From Opitutaceae bacterium (lineage in GTDB: Bacteria > Verrucomicrobiota > Verrucomicrobiia > Opitutales > Opitutaceae): a stretch of 59,940 nt of DNA. The stretch covers positions 1 to 59,940 of the forward strand of contig JAQUYL010000020.1 of NCBI GenBank assembly GCA_028691845.1, in the 5' to 3' direction. Shown one piece after another: positions 1-8,444 of the stretch. Both the position numbers and the translations under genes were made by a program. The notes beneath the pieces are model-generated. The model was not told the DNA's origin and made no database searches. It saw only the letters and a program-made list of their open reading frames with translations. Numbering within the stretch: the first letter of the stretch is position 1; every line of letters begins with the position of its first letter.

Positions 1-71
1 AGGTAAATCCGCATCTCAGAGTTGCTTTCGCACCGGACGATGCGGTATCCTGGCAGCGTTAGTTCAATCAT
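1..71 (-). CDS. ISL3-like transposase, N-terminal part (cut by window edge)
   Basis: An ATG at 71-69 on the minus strand opens a frame that runs off the left edge. Its 24 visible residues begin MIELTLPGYRIVRC, which resembles the start of ISL3-family DDE transposases. The element's terminal inverted repeat lies just upstream at 104-126, and a hairpin (GGGGACAT at 76-83, ATGTCCCC at 101-108) sits between the repeat and the gene, as expected near an IS end. The matching C-terminal end of such a transposase, in the same orientation, is at the right edge of the window. The family call rests on this short stretch plus the repeats. Confidence 0.55.
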   Translation of the reverse strand, partial: MIELTLPGYRIVRCESNSEMRIY

Positions 72-103
72 TGCAGGGGACATGGTGGCTTAATTACCAC
101 ATG

Positions 104-126
104 TCCCCAATCTTTGATGAAGAGCC
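104..126. repeat. Terminal inverted repeat of the left ISL3-like element
   Basis: Read on the minus strand, these 23 bases match 59833-59855 on the plus strand at 20 of 23 positions by my count. The shared core is CAAAGATTGGGGA. Each copy points into an ISL3-like transposase gene, as the two ends of one IS type should. The 8 bases just outside, TTTAAATT (127-134), are AT-rich and could be the target duplication. The other side lies outside the window. Confidence 0.65.
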
Positions 127-260
127 TTTAAATTGCAGGAGCCGCCTTCGCAAAAATCGTTGACGGCTGGTTAATTGGGACGACCCCATTTCCGTCGTTT
201 GAATTGTCCGTTTCGACAGGAATTCCCGTTTTGGCCATGTTTTCCAGGAATTAGGGGACG

Positions 261-485
261 CTATTGAGGACAATGCTGGGAGTTGGGCAAAACAGGCAAC
301 ACCTGCGCGACTTTCTCCATCTCCGAAAAAACAGGGACGCTGTGCGAGTCCGTGTAACGGTCGGTCATCTTCCATTCGCTGTGCCGCGCCAGTTTTATCC
401 GCGCGAGTCCTGACACGCCCCCACTCGCCAGCAAACTCGCGAACGTGTGCCGCAGCGCATGGAAATCGACGTGGTAACCGGCCAA
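261..485 (-). pseudogene. Tyrosine recombinase (phage integrase), C-terminal fragment
   Basis: The frame encodes only the end of a tyrosine-recombinase catalytic domain. It contains the FHALRHTF box with the catalytic Arg, an ARHS box with the catalytic His, and TDRYTD with the nucleophilic Tyr. The frame stays open upstream, but that sequence no longer resembles an integrase and runs antisense into the neighbouring PstS-like gene. The N-terminal DNA-binding part is missing. This is a remnant of an integrated element close to the left IS. The start given is a TTG and is arbitrary. Confidence 0.7.
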
Positions 486-613
486 GGTGGGCTGGCGGAC
501 CTGATGTTCGTGGTCGCCTTGATGGACGAAGTGAGCGGCTGACGGACCTGAGTGTGTCCGCGTCGGCGCTGAGGCCGGGCGATCTCGACCGCCCGGCGCT
601 GGTTGGCTACCCG

Positions 614-1618
614 TTACTCGAGCCGGGCGCGTTCGGCGGCGAGCACCGCCGGGGGCAAAGGGAGATAGTGGTCCTTCTCGACGAGGTCCTGGCCTTCCTT
701 GCTCAGGATGAAGCTCAGGAATTCCTTCGTCAACGGATCGAGCGGCTGGCCGGGCTTGCGGTTGACGTAGAAGTAGAGATAGCGCCGCAGGGGATAGCGG
801 CCGCTGGCGACCTCATCGAGCGTGAACGGGCTGACCACCCCGTGGTCTTCCAGCGCGAGCGGTTTGACCTGGTCGCTCGGGTAGTAAGTGGCGTTGCCGA
901 AAGTGATCCCATACGGATCGGCGGTCATCCCCTTCACGATGTCTTGCGCATACACGAGTTTTGACCGCTTCAGGTCATTGCCCGGCACCTGATAGCTGTC
1001 CTTGAACGGCGCATCGAACATGACGAGCTTGCGGAAGTACGTCGTCACGTCTTCCCGCCAGTAGAAGCCGTAGAAACGAATCGGCTTGTCGGCCCATTCG
1101 CCGGTCAGGCCGAGATGGCCCCATGTGGTGAGGTCCGATGGGAAACCGCGCCGGCGCTCGCTGGAGTAGATGGCGTCGAGCTGGGCGAGCGAGATCTGGT
1201 TGAGCGGGTTGGCCTTGTTCACATAGACGCCGATCGCACAGACATGGCTCTTCAAGATGTAAGCGGCCTGGCAGAATCTCACGCTGAAGGGTTCGTAACC
1301 GTAGGTGTCCTCATAGACCCGGTGGGTCGGGTGAAAGACCTCGGCGGTATTCGGTCCCAGGGCGATCCGCTCTTCGGGCGCGATCTCCTTCACCTCGAGC
1401 GCGATCTCGGCGCCCGGGTGATACTTCCGGAATGCCTCGTTCCAAGCGGTCATCATGCCCGTGACCGTGTCCATGCCGGCGACGCCCACCAGTTTGCCGG
1501 AAACCGGAGCGCCGGGATGATAGTGCGGCAGAGAGGGGTCGGCCGGCACGACCGGCTGGGCAGAAACGCTGACCGCGGCCAACGAGAGGAGAAAGCAAAC
1601 GACGGGCAATGGGTTCAT
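614..1618 (-). CDS. PstS-like periplasmic substrate-binding protein
   Basis: A 334-residue secreted protein of the phosphate-binding PstS (PBP2) type. I chose the ATG at 1618 because it gives a typical signal peptide: MNPLP, then a hydrophobic stretch ending SVSAQ. A longer frame upstream has no such signal. It carries family features such as TTWGHLGLTGEWADKPIRFYG and a C-terminal SKEGQDLVEK followed by YLPLP. It is a paralogue of the protein at 2710-3666. No pstC, pstA, pstB or phoU gene is in the window, so it is an orphan binding protein. It lies 157 bp downstream of mntP on the same strand. The ligand could be phosphate or another oxyanion; the sequence does not decide. Confidence 0.8.
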   Translation of the reverse strand: MNPLPVVCFLLSLAAVSVSAQPVVPADPSLPHYHPGAPVSGKLVGVAGMDTVTGMMTAWNEAFRKYHPGAEIALEVKEIAPEERIALGPNTAEVFHPTHRVYEDTYGYEPFSVRFCQAAYILKSHVCAIGVYVNKANPLNQISLAQLDAIYSSERRRGFPSDLTTWGHLGLTGEWADKPIRFYGFYWREDVTTYFRKLVMFDAPFKDSYQVPGNDLKRSKLVYAQDIVKGMTADPYGITFGNATYYPSDQVKPLALEDHGVVSPFTLDEVASGRYPLRRYLYFYVNRKPGQPLDPLTKEFLSFILSKEGQDLVEKDHYLPLPPAVLAAERARLE

Positions 1619-1775
1619 AATGACGTTAGGATGCGAGTTTACCGGGAAGGCAGTACCGGCATACCGGACATCCTCTGCCAGCTCGTGACGGGATGTCAAC
1701 CGGGTGCCGGGCTTCCGATGAAGCGCCCCCAAACCCCGGGGTCTACACCCGAAACCGTAGCGGGTTGGCCGGCTG

Positions 1776-2339
1776 TCACTTCAGCAGGGTGTGCTCTAGC
1801 AGGATCTTCCCCCCTATAAGGCAGAGCACAAAACCGCCACAGATCTCTACGCTCTTGCCCCAGTTTTTGCCCAACCGTCTACCCAGTCGCATGCCGAACA
1901 CTGTAAGCACCCCGGTGACCACACCGATGATCACCGCAGGCTGCCACACGCTGACCCTAAGCATGGCAAGAGATAGCCCCACCGCCAAAGCATCGATGCT
2001 GGTCGCAACTGACAGCATGACCAATGTGAGCCCTCGAGTCGGATCGGAGACGGCTCTGTCTTTCTTCTCATCAAATGCTTCAAGAATCATCCTGCCGCCT
2101 ACGGCTGCGAGAAGAACAAAGGCGACCCAGTGATCGCATGCCGAAATCCATTTATAAACTGTCATCCCGACCAGCCAGCCAGCAATGGGCATCAGCGATT
2201 GGAATAGGCCAAAATGAAAACCCAAGCGAAACAGATGGCCATGCGTCAGAGGGTTGAGAACGCCTCCCGCAGCCAATGCGACGGCGAAAGCATCCATGGA
2301 CAAGGCCAGTGCGATACCCAAAATTGTCATCCAATCCAT
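1776..2339 (-). CDS. mntP: Manganese efflux pump MntP
   Basis: A 187-residue, six-helix inner-membrane protein of the MntP (YebN) family, which exports Mn2+. The two inverted halves each carry the family motif: SMDAFAVALAAG near residues 14-25 and SIDALAVGLSLA near 114-125, with the conserved membrane Asp in each. Length is normal for the family. A good ribosome binding site (AAGGAG) ends about seven bases before the ATG. I looked for a yybP-ykoY manganese riboswitch in the upstream 200 bp and saw none. A short frame (2339-2470) overlaps the start codon through TAATG. Confidence 0.9.
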   Translation of the reverse strand: MDWMTILGIALALSMDAFAVALAAGGVLNPLTHGHLFRLGFHFGLFQSLMPIAGWLVGMTVYKWISACDHWVAFVLLAAVGGRMILEAFDEKKDRAVSDPTRGLTLVMLSVATSIDALAVGLSLAMLRVSVWQPAVIIGVVTGVLTVFGMRLGRRLGKNWGKSVEICGGFVLCLIGGKILLEHTLLK

Positions 2340-2470
2340 TATGCATCTCCTTGAAATGACATGGCCGAGTCCGCCGCCCGTTCCTTTCGAATTTCATCCT
2401 CAGCCAGCATGGCCAAAACCGCGACGAGAAATGAATCCGCCTTCCCATCATATCGGTAGGTCCAAAGCAT
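2339..2470 (-). CDS. Possible small protein (43 aa) overlapping mntP start
   Basis: An open frame starting at ATG 2470 ends with TAA at 2341-2339, whose last A is the first base of the mntP ATG (TAATG). The predicted peptide starts MLWTYRYDGKADSF and has a charged helical middle (LAEDEIRKERAADS), which looks more like protein than random translation. There is no clear ribosome binding site before 2470, and an in-frame stop lies at 2521-2519. It could be a translationally coupled leader peptide or just chance. I do not recognise a family. Confidence 0.3.
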   Translation of the reverse strand: MLWTYRYDGKADSFLVAVLAMLAEDEIRKERAADSAMSFQGDA

Positions 2471-2709
2471 GGGTATTTTAACAACAAAATTTTCGATCTG
2501 CTGAAAGTCGAGAAATTGTCATACGCTCATGCCTATTTTCTGAATAGCCAGGCTTATGATCTTAAACTCTGCCCACGACCGTCTTGCTCTCTGCCTGTTC
2601 GGAATCCCCCATCTGCAGCCGTGAAACCGCATAGTCCAGGCTTGCAATCACCCTCTAAAAAATATTCTGCAATACTGGATAGGTAAACCCTTAACAGAAA
2701 TTAATAATC

Positions 2710-3666
2710 ATGGACAACACTCATAAAGCGGCATGGAAAAATCTTTTTCCGCGCCCGTGGCTATTTTGTGGAGCTTTGCTGGCCCTGACCGTGTCAAGCA
2801 TCGGAGCAGAGACGCTGAAGATCAGGGAAGAAGAGCAGATGAAACCCTTCATGGAACCGTGGATTGCCGCGTTCCAGCAGTCGCATCCCGACGTCAAGTT
2901 CGAGGTCACCCGGGGCCATTGGAAGCCGGAAAACCGTTCCTCGATTGGCGCTGACGAGGAATTACTTTTCAGAATCAACGACAAAGAGTTCTTCCAAAAG
3001 TACGGCTACAGCCCCTTTAGCATCTGCGTCAGCAGCGGTGGCAAACATATCATCGGCACGATTGCAGCCCTGGGCGTTTATGTTCACCCCAGCAACCCGA
3101 TCAAGAGCCTGACCCTGAATCAAATTCAGGCAATATACTCAGCCGCCCCCCTCGATGGACGTCCCATCGTGAGCAAATGGGGAGAGCTCGGTCTCACCGG
3201 AGAATGGGCTGATCGCCCGATTAACGCGTACGGCCGCGAGACCCATCAGGGTGCTTCGAATTACTTCGTGAATCGTGCCTTGGGTGGAGTGGGCTACAAC
3301 AAGCGCTACCAGGCTTTGAAAAACACCACGGTCATCATTGAGACGGTCGCAAAGGACGTTGCAGGCATCGGCTACGCCGCGATCTCATATGAAACCCCGC
3401 TGGTCAAATCCGTGGGGCTGGCAGAAAAGGACGGAGCCGTTACCGGTCAGGCCAACTATGCCGATGTTGCCTCATTGAAGTATCCGCTCTCCTATCCGCT
3501 ATTCATCAGCATCAACCGTGTCCCCGGTCAGCCGCTGTCTCCCGCTACTAAGGCATTCCTGAAATATGCGCTTAGCAAGGAGGGCCAGCAAGCCGTTGCC
3601 ATTAGTGGCTATCTCCCGCTTCCTCAAGAGATTGTGGAAATGGAACTCAGCAAGCTGGACCTATAA
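2710..3666 (+). CDS. PstS-like periplasmic substrate-binding protein
   Basis: A 318-residue secreted binding protein, paralogous to the one at 614-1618. The first about 33 residues form a signal peptide: basic start, hydrophobic LFCGALLALTVSSI, cleavage near GAE. Shared features with the paralogue include KWGELGLTGEWADRPINAYG and a C-terminal LSKEGQQAV with YLPLP. It faces away from mntP and the first paralogue. The leader before the ATG is AT-rich (TTGCAA at 2642, TATTCT at 2663, spacing 15), so it probably has its own promoter, though this is a weak match. No permease or ATPase genes are adjacent, so the partner transporter is unknown. Confidence 0.8.
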   Translation: MDNTHKAAWKNLFPRPWLFCGALLALTVSSIGAETLKIREEEQMKPFMEPWIAAFQQSHPDVKFEVTRGHWKPENRSSIGADEELLFRINDKEFFQKYGYSPFSICVSSGGKHIIGTIAALGVYVHPSNPIKSLTLNQIQAIYSAAPLDGRPIVSKWGELGLTGEWADRPINAYGRETHQGASNYFVNRALGGVGYNKRYQALKNTTVIIETVAKDVAGIGYAAISYETPLVKSVGLAEKDGAVTGQANYADVASLKYPLSYPLFISINRVPGQPLSPATKAFLKYALSKEGQQAVAISGYLPLPQEIVEMELSKLDL

Positions 3667-3683
3667 TTAATAAGACTCGTCTG

Positions 3684-3768
3684 CTGGTCCGGCTGTCAGC
3701 GGCAGAAGGCTTCCTGCACCGCTGGACCAGTGGAAACCGCGAGACGGCGCGGTTGTGAGACCGCGCCG
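3684..3768. terminator. Two strong stem-loops downstream of the PstS-like gene
   Basis: The first stem-loop pairs CTGGTC (3684-3689) with GACCAG (3725-3730) and CAGCGG (3697-3702) with CCGCTG (3719-3724). The second pairs CGGCGCGGT (3745-3753) with ACCGCGCCG (3760-3768) around a six-base loop and is followed by a C-rich run. Neither has a T tract, so they may protect the 3' end or terminate inefficiently. The rest of 3769-4189 shows no gene that I can support. Confidence 0.5.
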
Positions 3769-4189
3769 CCCCCCCTCCTTAATCGAGCGGGGGGTTGTTA
3801 GTGGTTAGCTAATACACGCCGGGCCGGACAACGCGGGCGGAATCACCGCCAAACAAATCGCGCGATCCGGTGCCGGCGTTGCAGTTTTTACGCCCCGCCC
3901 CTGGCGGAATGGTGGGCGCAAGCAAGTCTGGTCATCCCGCGCACCACGCAATAACGGATCCAGCGAGACTGCCCCGGCTTCAAATATTACCTGCCGAGAA
4001 AAAACATGCGCTGGCGATTGCCGCATGCCTTGCTCATGCTGTTTGACAACCTTCTTCACTTGCTTCCGTCTCTCCCTTGAAGTCTTCAGCGAGGCCGTTT
4101 CCGTCCGCCTGGGATACGCCGCGTTTTCCACTCCGCGCTTGCATGTGCTGCCTGGTTGGGAAATCCTTACTAGAAGCCCGTCCCGCGAT

Positions 4190-5632
4190 ATGAGCGACCC
4201 ATTCACGCCCCTGCCCCAGGCAAAATCTGCCTGTGGCACCTTGGCTCACAGCGGGCCGCCGAAACGTTCTGCCACCCAACGCGTGGCGGATTTCCTCGAG
4301 ATCTACGGGCTCTACGATGAGGTGGCCGCCCAAGAGCAGGCCAGCCGCTGCGTCCATTGCTCGAAGCCGATGTGTGTCGCAGGCTGCCCACTCGAAGCCC
4401 ACATCCCGGAATGGCTGTCCCTGACTGCCGAGGGCCATTTTGGCGAGGCGGCCGATCTGCTTCAGTCGACGGGCAGCCTGCCCGAAATCTGCGCGCGGAT
4501 TTGCCCGTCGGATCACCTGTGCGAAGGGATGTGCGTCGTGAACGGACGGACCGAACCCGTGTCCGTCCGGGCGGTGGAACAATTTCTCAGTGAATACGCA
4601 TTCTCCCATGGAACCGTATCGACGAGCGTCGCCCCGCCCAACGGGTGGCGCGTAGCCATCGTCGGCGCCGGTCCCGGAGGCCTGGTTTGCGCAAGCGAAC
4701 TGGTCAAACAGGGGTATGCGGTAACAGTTTTCGACTCCCGTCCAACTCCCGGCGGACTCCTGGTTTACGGCACCCCGGCTTTCAAGCTGGAGAGATCCAT
4801 CGTGCGGCGCCGCATCGAAATCCTCAAAAAGCAGGGTGTGGTTTTCCGGCTGGGGATCAAGGTGGGGAAGGACGTTGATCTGACCGAACTGCAATCTGAA
4901 TTTGACTGCATCTATCTGAGCTTTGGCGGCAAAAAGGCACGAACACTCGATGTGCCCGGTGAGGGACTCAATGGAGTGTTCCAAGCGCTACCCTATATCA
5001 TGCAGAAGAATTCCGATATGCCGCTGGATCCCCATGCCATAGATGTGACTGGGAAACGTGTCGTGGTGCTGGGCGGCGGCGACACTGCAGTCGACTGCGT
5101 GCGCACCGCCCTCCGTTGCGGGGCACGTGAAGCCTTCGGCATTTACCGGCGGGATCTCGCCAGCATGCCCTGCAGTCACAGCGATTATGATAATGCCATC
5201 GAAGAAGGCGTCCGCTACGTGTTTCAGGCTCTCCCGCTGGCTATCCTCGGCAACGCCAAAGGCGATGTGACCGGTCTGCGGCTCGTTAGAACCGCGCTCG
5301 GCAAACCCGATACAACCGGCCGGCGACCCTTCTCTGTGCAATTGGGGACGGAATTTGAGATGGAGACCGATTGCATCTTCCTAGCATTGGGCTTCGTCCC
5401 GGCGCCCCTCCCCCCCTCGAGCCCTTTTCACGTTCTGGCGCCAAATGAATGGGGTGGAGTGAAAGTGGACGCCCAGCTGATGACCAGCTGCCCCGGAATC
5501 TTTGCCGGCGGTGACTTGGTTCGGGGCCCTGGCACCGCGCTGGATTCCGTGAGGGATGCCCGCAGGGCAGTCATCGGAATCCATTCCTATCTTCGCGACA
5601 GGAAAGCGTCGGGGACGGCTTCGCCTGCGTGA
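4190..5632 (+). CDS. GltD/NfnB-like NAD(P)H-dependent FAD/Fe-S oxidoreductase
   Basis: A 480-residue flavoprotein of the glutamate synthase small-subunit family. I start it at ATG 4190 because the frame upstream (back to 4025) is not family-like. The N-terminal Fe-S domain has two cysteine sets: C54, C57, C62, C66, and C101, C105, C111, C115. An FAD-binding GAGPGG follows at 159-164, and an NAD(P)-binding GGGDTAVDC lies in the second Rossmann fold. No large GOGAT subunit gene is nearby, so a role in glutamate synthesis is not shown. It is a paralogue of NfnB at 19559-20977 and may pass electrons between NAD(P)H and a ferredoxin-type partner (inference). Confidence 0.8.
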   Translation: MSDPFTPLPQAKSACGTLAHSGPPKRSATQRVADFLEIYGLYDEVAAQEQASRCVHCSKPMCVAGCPLEAHIPEWLSLTAEGHFGEAADLLQSTGSLPEICARICPSDHLCEGMCVVNGRTEPVSVRAVEQFLSEYAFSHGTVSTSVAPPNGWRVAIVGAGPGGLVCASELVKQGYAVTVFDSRPTPGGLLVYGTPAFKLERSIVRRRIEILKKQGVVFRLGIKVGKDVDLTELQSEFDCIYLSFGGKKARTLDVPGEGLNGVFQALPYIMQKNSDMPLDPHAIDVTGKRVVVLGGGDTAVDCVRTALRCGAREAFGIYRRDLASMPCSHSDYDNAIEEGVRYVFQALPLAILGNAKGDVTGLRLVRTALGKPDTTGRRPFSVQLGTEFEMETDCIFLALGFVPAPLPPSSPFHVLAPNEWGGVKVDAQLMTSCPGIFAGGDLVRGPGTALDSVRDARRAVIGIHSYLRDRKASGTASPA

Positions 5633-5755
5633 TCGGAAACCAGTCTTCGGTTCAGCTCCTCCTGGCCGCAGGCCGACACTCGTTATTTGAAAAACGGGGC
5701 CGTCGCGGCGGCAAGGTCAACTCAAGCAGCTTCATCGAACATATAAACCTAGAAA

Positions 5756-5940
5756 ACACAATGGAAGCACCCAGGCGCAGAGCACAGAGGAGAGGCGCGA
5801 GGGTGCAAGGATCAGTTGGTTCTAACCGCGAAGAGGCGCAAAACGCGCATGGTTAGGAGACCTGGCCGCAAAGAGGCGCAAGGAAAACGGCGCGAGGCGA
5901 GAGGAGAAAGGCGAAGGCCAAGAAGGCGCAAGGATGCATG
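5756..5940. repeat. Degenerate short repeats of the AGAGGCGCAAGG type
   Basis: Several imperfect copies of a purine-rich unit lie here: AGAGGCGCGAGGGTGCAAGG near 5789, GAAGAGGCGCAAAACG near 5829, CAAAGAGGCGCAAGG near 5869 and CAAGAAGGCGCAAGG near 5919. The stretch is unlike the coding sequence on either side and has no gene. Similar strings of low-complexity repeats are common between genes in Verrucomicrobiota, Planctomycetota and some Deltaproteobacteria (general knowledge). Confidence 0.5.
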
Positions 5941-6012
5941 ATGGGCACGTCCGAGTATTTCACTCCATGGCCTTGTATGTTCAATCCGATGAACAGGCCG
6001 GATGAGGGCAGA

Positions 6013-6070
6013 GCCAAAGCCAGTTTCTAATAATGGGCGTTCCAGCTCGTCGGAGGAAGCCGGCTTTGGC
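6013..6070. repeat. Inverted repeat beside the IS110 remnant
   Basis: GCCAAAGCC (6013-6021) and GGCTTTGGC (6062-6070) form a perfect nine-base inverted repeat with 40 bases between. It lies just before the point where similarity to the IS110 transposase begins, so it may be a remnant of a second mobile element or of the junction. Confidence 0.35.
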
Positions 6071-6104
6071 GGGCTTGCGGTTCTGGGCCGCGAGGTCTGG
6101 GCTG

Positions 6105-6482
<378 letters not shown>

Positions 6483-6592
6483 CACCGCTGCTCTGCGGTT
6501 CAACCCAACTGCGGAATTTAGGATAATCGGCCACAAGGGCTTCGCCGGCTCATTCAACAGTCAAATTATGCGATGATTTGCTTACGATTCAT

Positions 6593-6621
6593 TTGACTTG
6601 GATTAGCATATATAATATAAG
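6593..6621 (+). promoter_or_regulatory. Candidate sigma-70 promoter upstream of nuoA
   Basis: TTGACT (6593-6598) and TATAAG (6616-6621) are separated by 17 bases in an unusually AT-rich patch. This is the best promoter-like sequence between the IS110 remnant and nuoA. It is about 395 bp before the nuoA ATG, so a long leader would be needed. The remaining part of 6483-7015 holds no gene that I can support, and nuoA itself has no clear ribosome binding site. Confidence 0.3.
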
Positions 6622-7015
6622 GAATTACAGTATTTCCCCTATATTGTCCAACGACCGTAGAAAAACGCGATGACCCCATATCGTTCCATCCGGCGAAAAA
6701 TCCCCGGCTGATTTGGAAACAGCCAATGATCCCCGCTGTTTTCATCCTATTTATAAGCAATAGTATGCGCAGCATGGCATCGCAGCCGCCGAGCCATGCA
6801 GCCGGGCCGGGCATCGGGCGGGAAACCCCATTGCCGGCACCGGCCTTGAGTCGAAGAATGACTGGGCTCACGACCTCAACAAAGGCTCATGTCACAATAA
6901 ATGCGTATTGAACGGCAAAGTGTGCGATGCCCAAACATGGATTCCATGTCACCATGAAGAACACTAGGCCCTCCAACAGCCTTGTGTCCCCACTGTAGTC
7001 ACCCCGCTCCCACGC

Positions 7016-7402
7016 ATGAATGACGTCCTAAGCGGCGATCTCATTTATATTTTCGCCTTCTTTCTCGGCGGATTGGCCTTTGCCTTTGGCCCGTTTGTAA
7101 TGGTTTACCTGCTCGCCCCCCGCTGGACGCGCAACATCCATAACAAGACCGGACAATATATTGAGTGCGGCATCGATCCGATCGGCGACGCGTGGATACG
7201 TTACAGCGCCGTTTACTACCTTTACGCCTTGGTCTTCGTCGCCTTTGCCGTCGACGTACTCTACCTGATCCCGGTTGCACTGGTATACAACCGGCAGTTC
7301 CCGATCCGCGACTTTGTCGAGCTGGTGATTTTCATCGGCATTCTCTCCCTCGTCATAGTCTACGCCTGGAAAAAGGGGGTTTTCGAATGGAAACGCCGGT
7401 AA
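7016..7402 (+). CDS. nuoA: NADH-quinone oxidoreductase subunit A
   Basis: A 128-residue membrane subunit with three helices, at about 10-33, 63-85 and 97-118. It has the family signature [10 protein letters not shown] at residues 47-56 followed by [14 protein letters not shown], which carries the acidic residue near the quinone channel entrance. Length is normal. It is the first gene of the complex I operon, and nuoB starts 16 bases before its stop. In complex I, subunit A joins the quinone-binding connecting part to the membrane arm. Confidence 0.95.
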   Translation: MNDVLSGDLIYIFAFFLGGLAFAFGPFVMVYLLAPRWTRNIHNKTGQYIECGIDPIGDAWIRYSAVYYLYALVFVAFAVDVLYLIPVALVYNRQFPIRDFVELVIFIGILSLVIVYAWKKGVFEWKRR

Positions 7403-7911
7403 ACACGCCGCCTCAGGTTCCCGTCGAGTGCTCGCAAATCGTCAAGTTTGCGATGCTAAACGACGTGCTCGCGCTCAGCCGCTCTTTTTCCTTATGGCCA
7501 TTAACTTTCGGCATCGCCTGCTGCGCCATCGAGATGATGGCTACCGGCATGGCCCGTTGGGATCTGGCGCGATTCGGCACCGAAGTATTCCGCCCCTCAC
7601 CGCGCCAAGCAGACCTCATGATCATTGCCGGCACGGTGAACAAGAAATTGGCCCCGATCATTAAAACACTTTATGATCAAATGCTTGAGCCAAAATGGGT
7701 CATGGCCATGGGCAACTGCGCCATTTCTGGCGGACCCTTCGTTTATCCTGGCCAGTATGCCGTAGTGGAGGGGGTCGATAAGATCATCCCAGTGGACATC
7801 TATGTTCCCGGCTGCCCTCCGCGCCCCGAGGCGCTTCTCGAAGGAATTTTCAAACTGGAAGAGAAACTCACCGGCAAACGGCTGTTTCCAGTGGCCAAAC
7901 TGCAAGAATGA
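7387..7911 (+). CDS. nuoB: NADH-quinone oxidoreductase subunit B
   Basis: A 174-residue subunit that holds iron-sulfur cluster N2, the last electron carrier before quinone. The ligands are visible: C45 and C46 in [12 protein letters not shown]111 in GNCAISGG, and C143 in PGCPPRPE. The ATG at 7387 is used because the frame before it is not family-like; it overlaps nuoA by 16 bases. nuoC follows with an ATGA overlap, so translation of the three genes is likely coupled. Confidence 0.95.
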   Translation: METPVNTPPQVPVECSQIVKFAMLNDVLALSRSFSLWPLTFGIACCAIEMMATGMARWDLARFGTEVFRPSPRQADLMIIAGTVNKKLAPIIKTLYDQMLEPKWVMAMGNCAISGGPFVYPGQYAVVEGVDKIIPVDIYVPGCPPRPEALLEGIFKLEEKLTGKRLFPVAKLQE

Positions 7912-8444
7912 AACCTTCCCTCGAGCAACTGATCGCAGATTTCACCCAGCTGATCGGGCCGGTTCCTGCGGTGCCTGCCGTCTCACCGCCGATCGCCGCT
8001 GATGCTGCAGGGAGCCCGGCGGCACCAACGCCACCGCCCCCGCCGGCCCACCCGATCCAGAAAGTCGATCATGCACAAAGGGGCTATGATTTTGACGCGA
8101 CCGTCGCCCCGGCCCAGGTCGTGGCCTCCTCCGAGCTACTCGATCGCCACGGCTTCGCCCTGGACACCATGACGGGCGTCGACTGGATCGCGCAAGGCGA
8201 GATGGAGGTGGTTTACGACTTCTTTCACCCCACCGCAAATATCCGCGCCGTCGTCCGCACCCGGGTGCCGCGCCAGACCCCCGAGTTGCCGACGATTGCC
8301 CACGTCTTTCCCGGGGCTAACTGGCACGAACGCGAGACACACGATTTCCTCGGCATCCGCTTCCTCGGCCATCCGAACCTCACCCCACTCCTCCTGCCGG
8401 AGGACGCCACTTTTCACCCCCTGCGCAAGGACTACCAGCCGTGA
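7908..8444 (+). CDS. nuoC: NADH-quinone oxidoreductase subunit C
   Basis: A 178-residue peripheral-arm subunit of the 30 kDa family. The signature region is [20 protein letters not shown] and the C-terminus HPLRKDYQP. Unusually, residues 18-50 are a Pro/Ala-rich stretch ([12 protein letters not shown]) between the first helix and the core fold; most family members lack it. It starts inside the nuoB stop (ATGA) and ends inside the GTG start of nuoD (GTGA). It is separate from nuoD, not fused. Confidence 0.95.
   Translation: MKPSLEQLIADFTQLIGPVPAVPAVSPPIAADAAGSPAAPTPPPPPAHPIQKVDHAQRGYDFDATVAPAQVVASSELLDRHGFALDTMTGVDWIAQGEMEVVYDFFHPTANIRAVVRTRVPRQTPELPTIAHVFPGANWHERETHDFLGIRFLGHPNLTPLLLPEDATFHPLRKDYQP

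Noticed and set aside
614..1260. Long plus-strand frames opposite the PstS-like gene (for example 554-964)
   Set aside because: They are antisense shadows of a gene with a signal peptide and family motifs; their translations match nothing and have skewed composition.
2340..2560. A yybP-ykoY manganese riboswitch before mntP
   Set aside because: I looked for its conserved loops on the minus strand and found none; only a good ribosome binding site is present.
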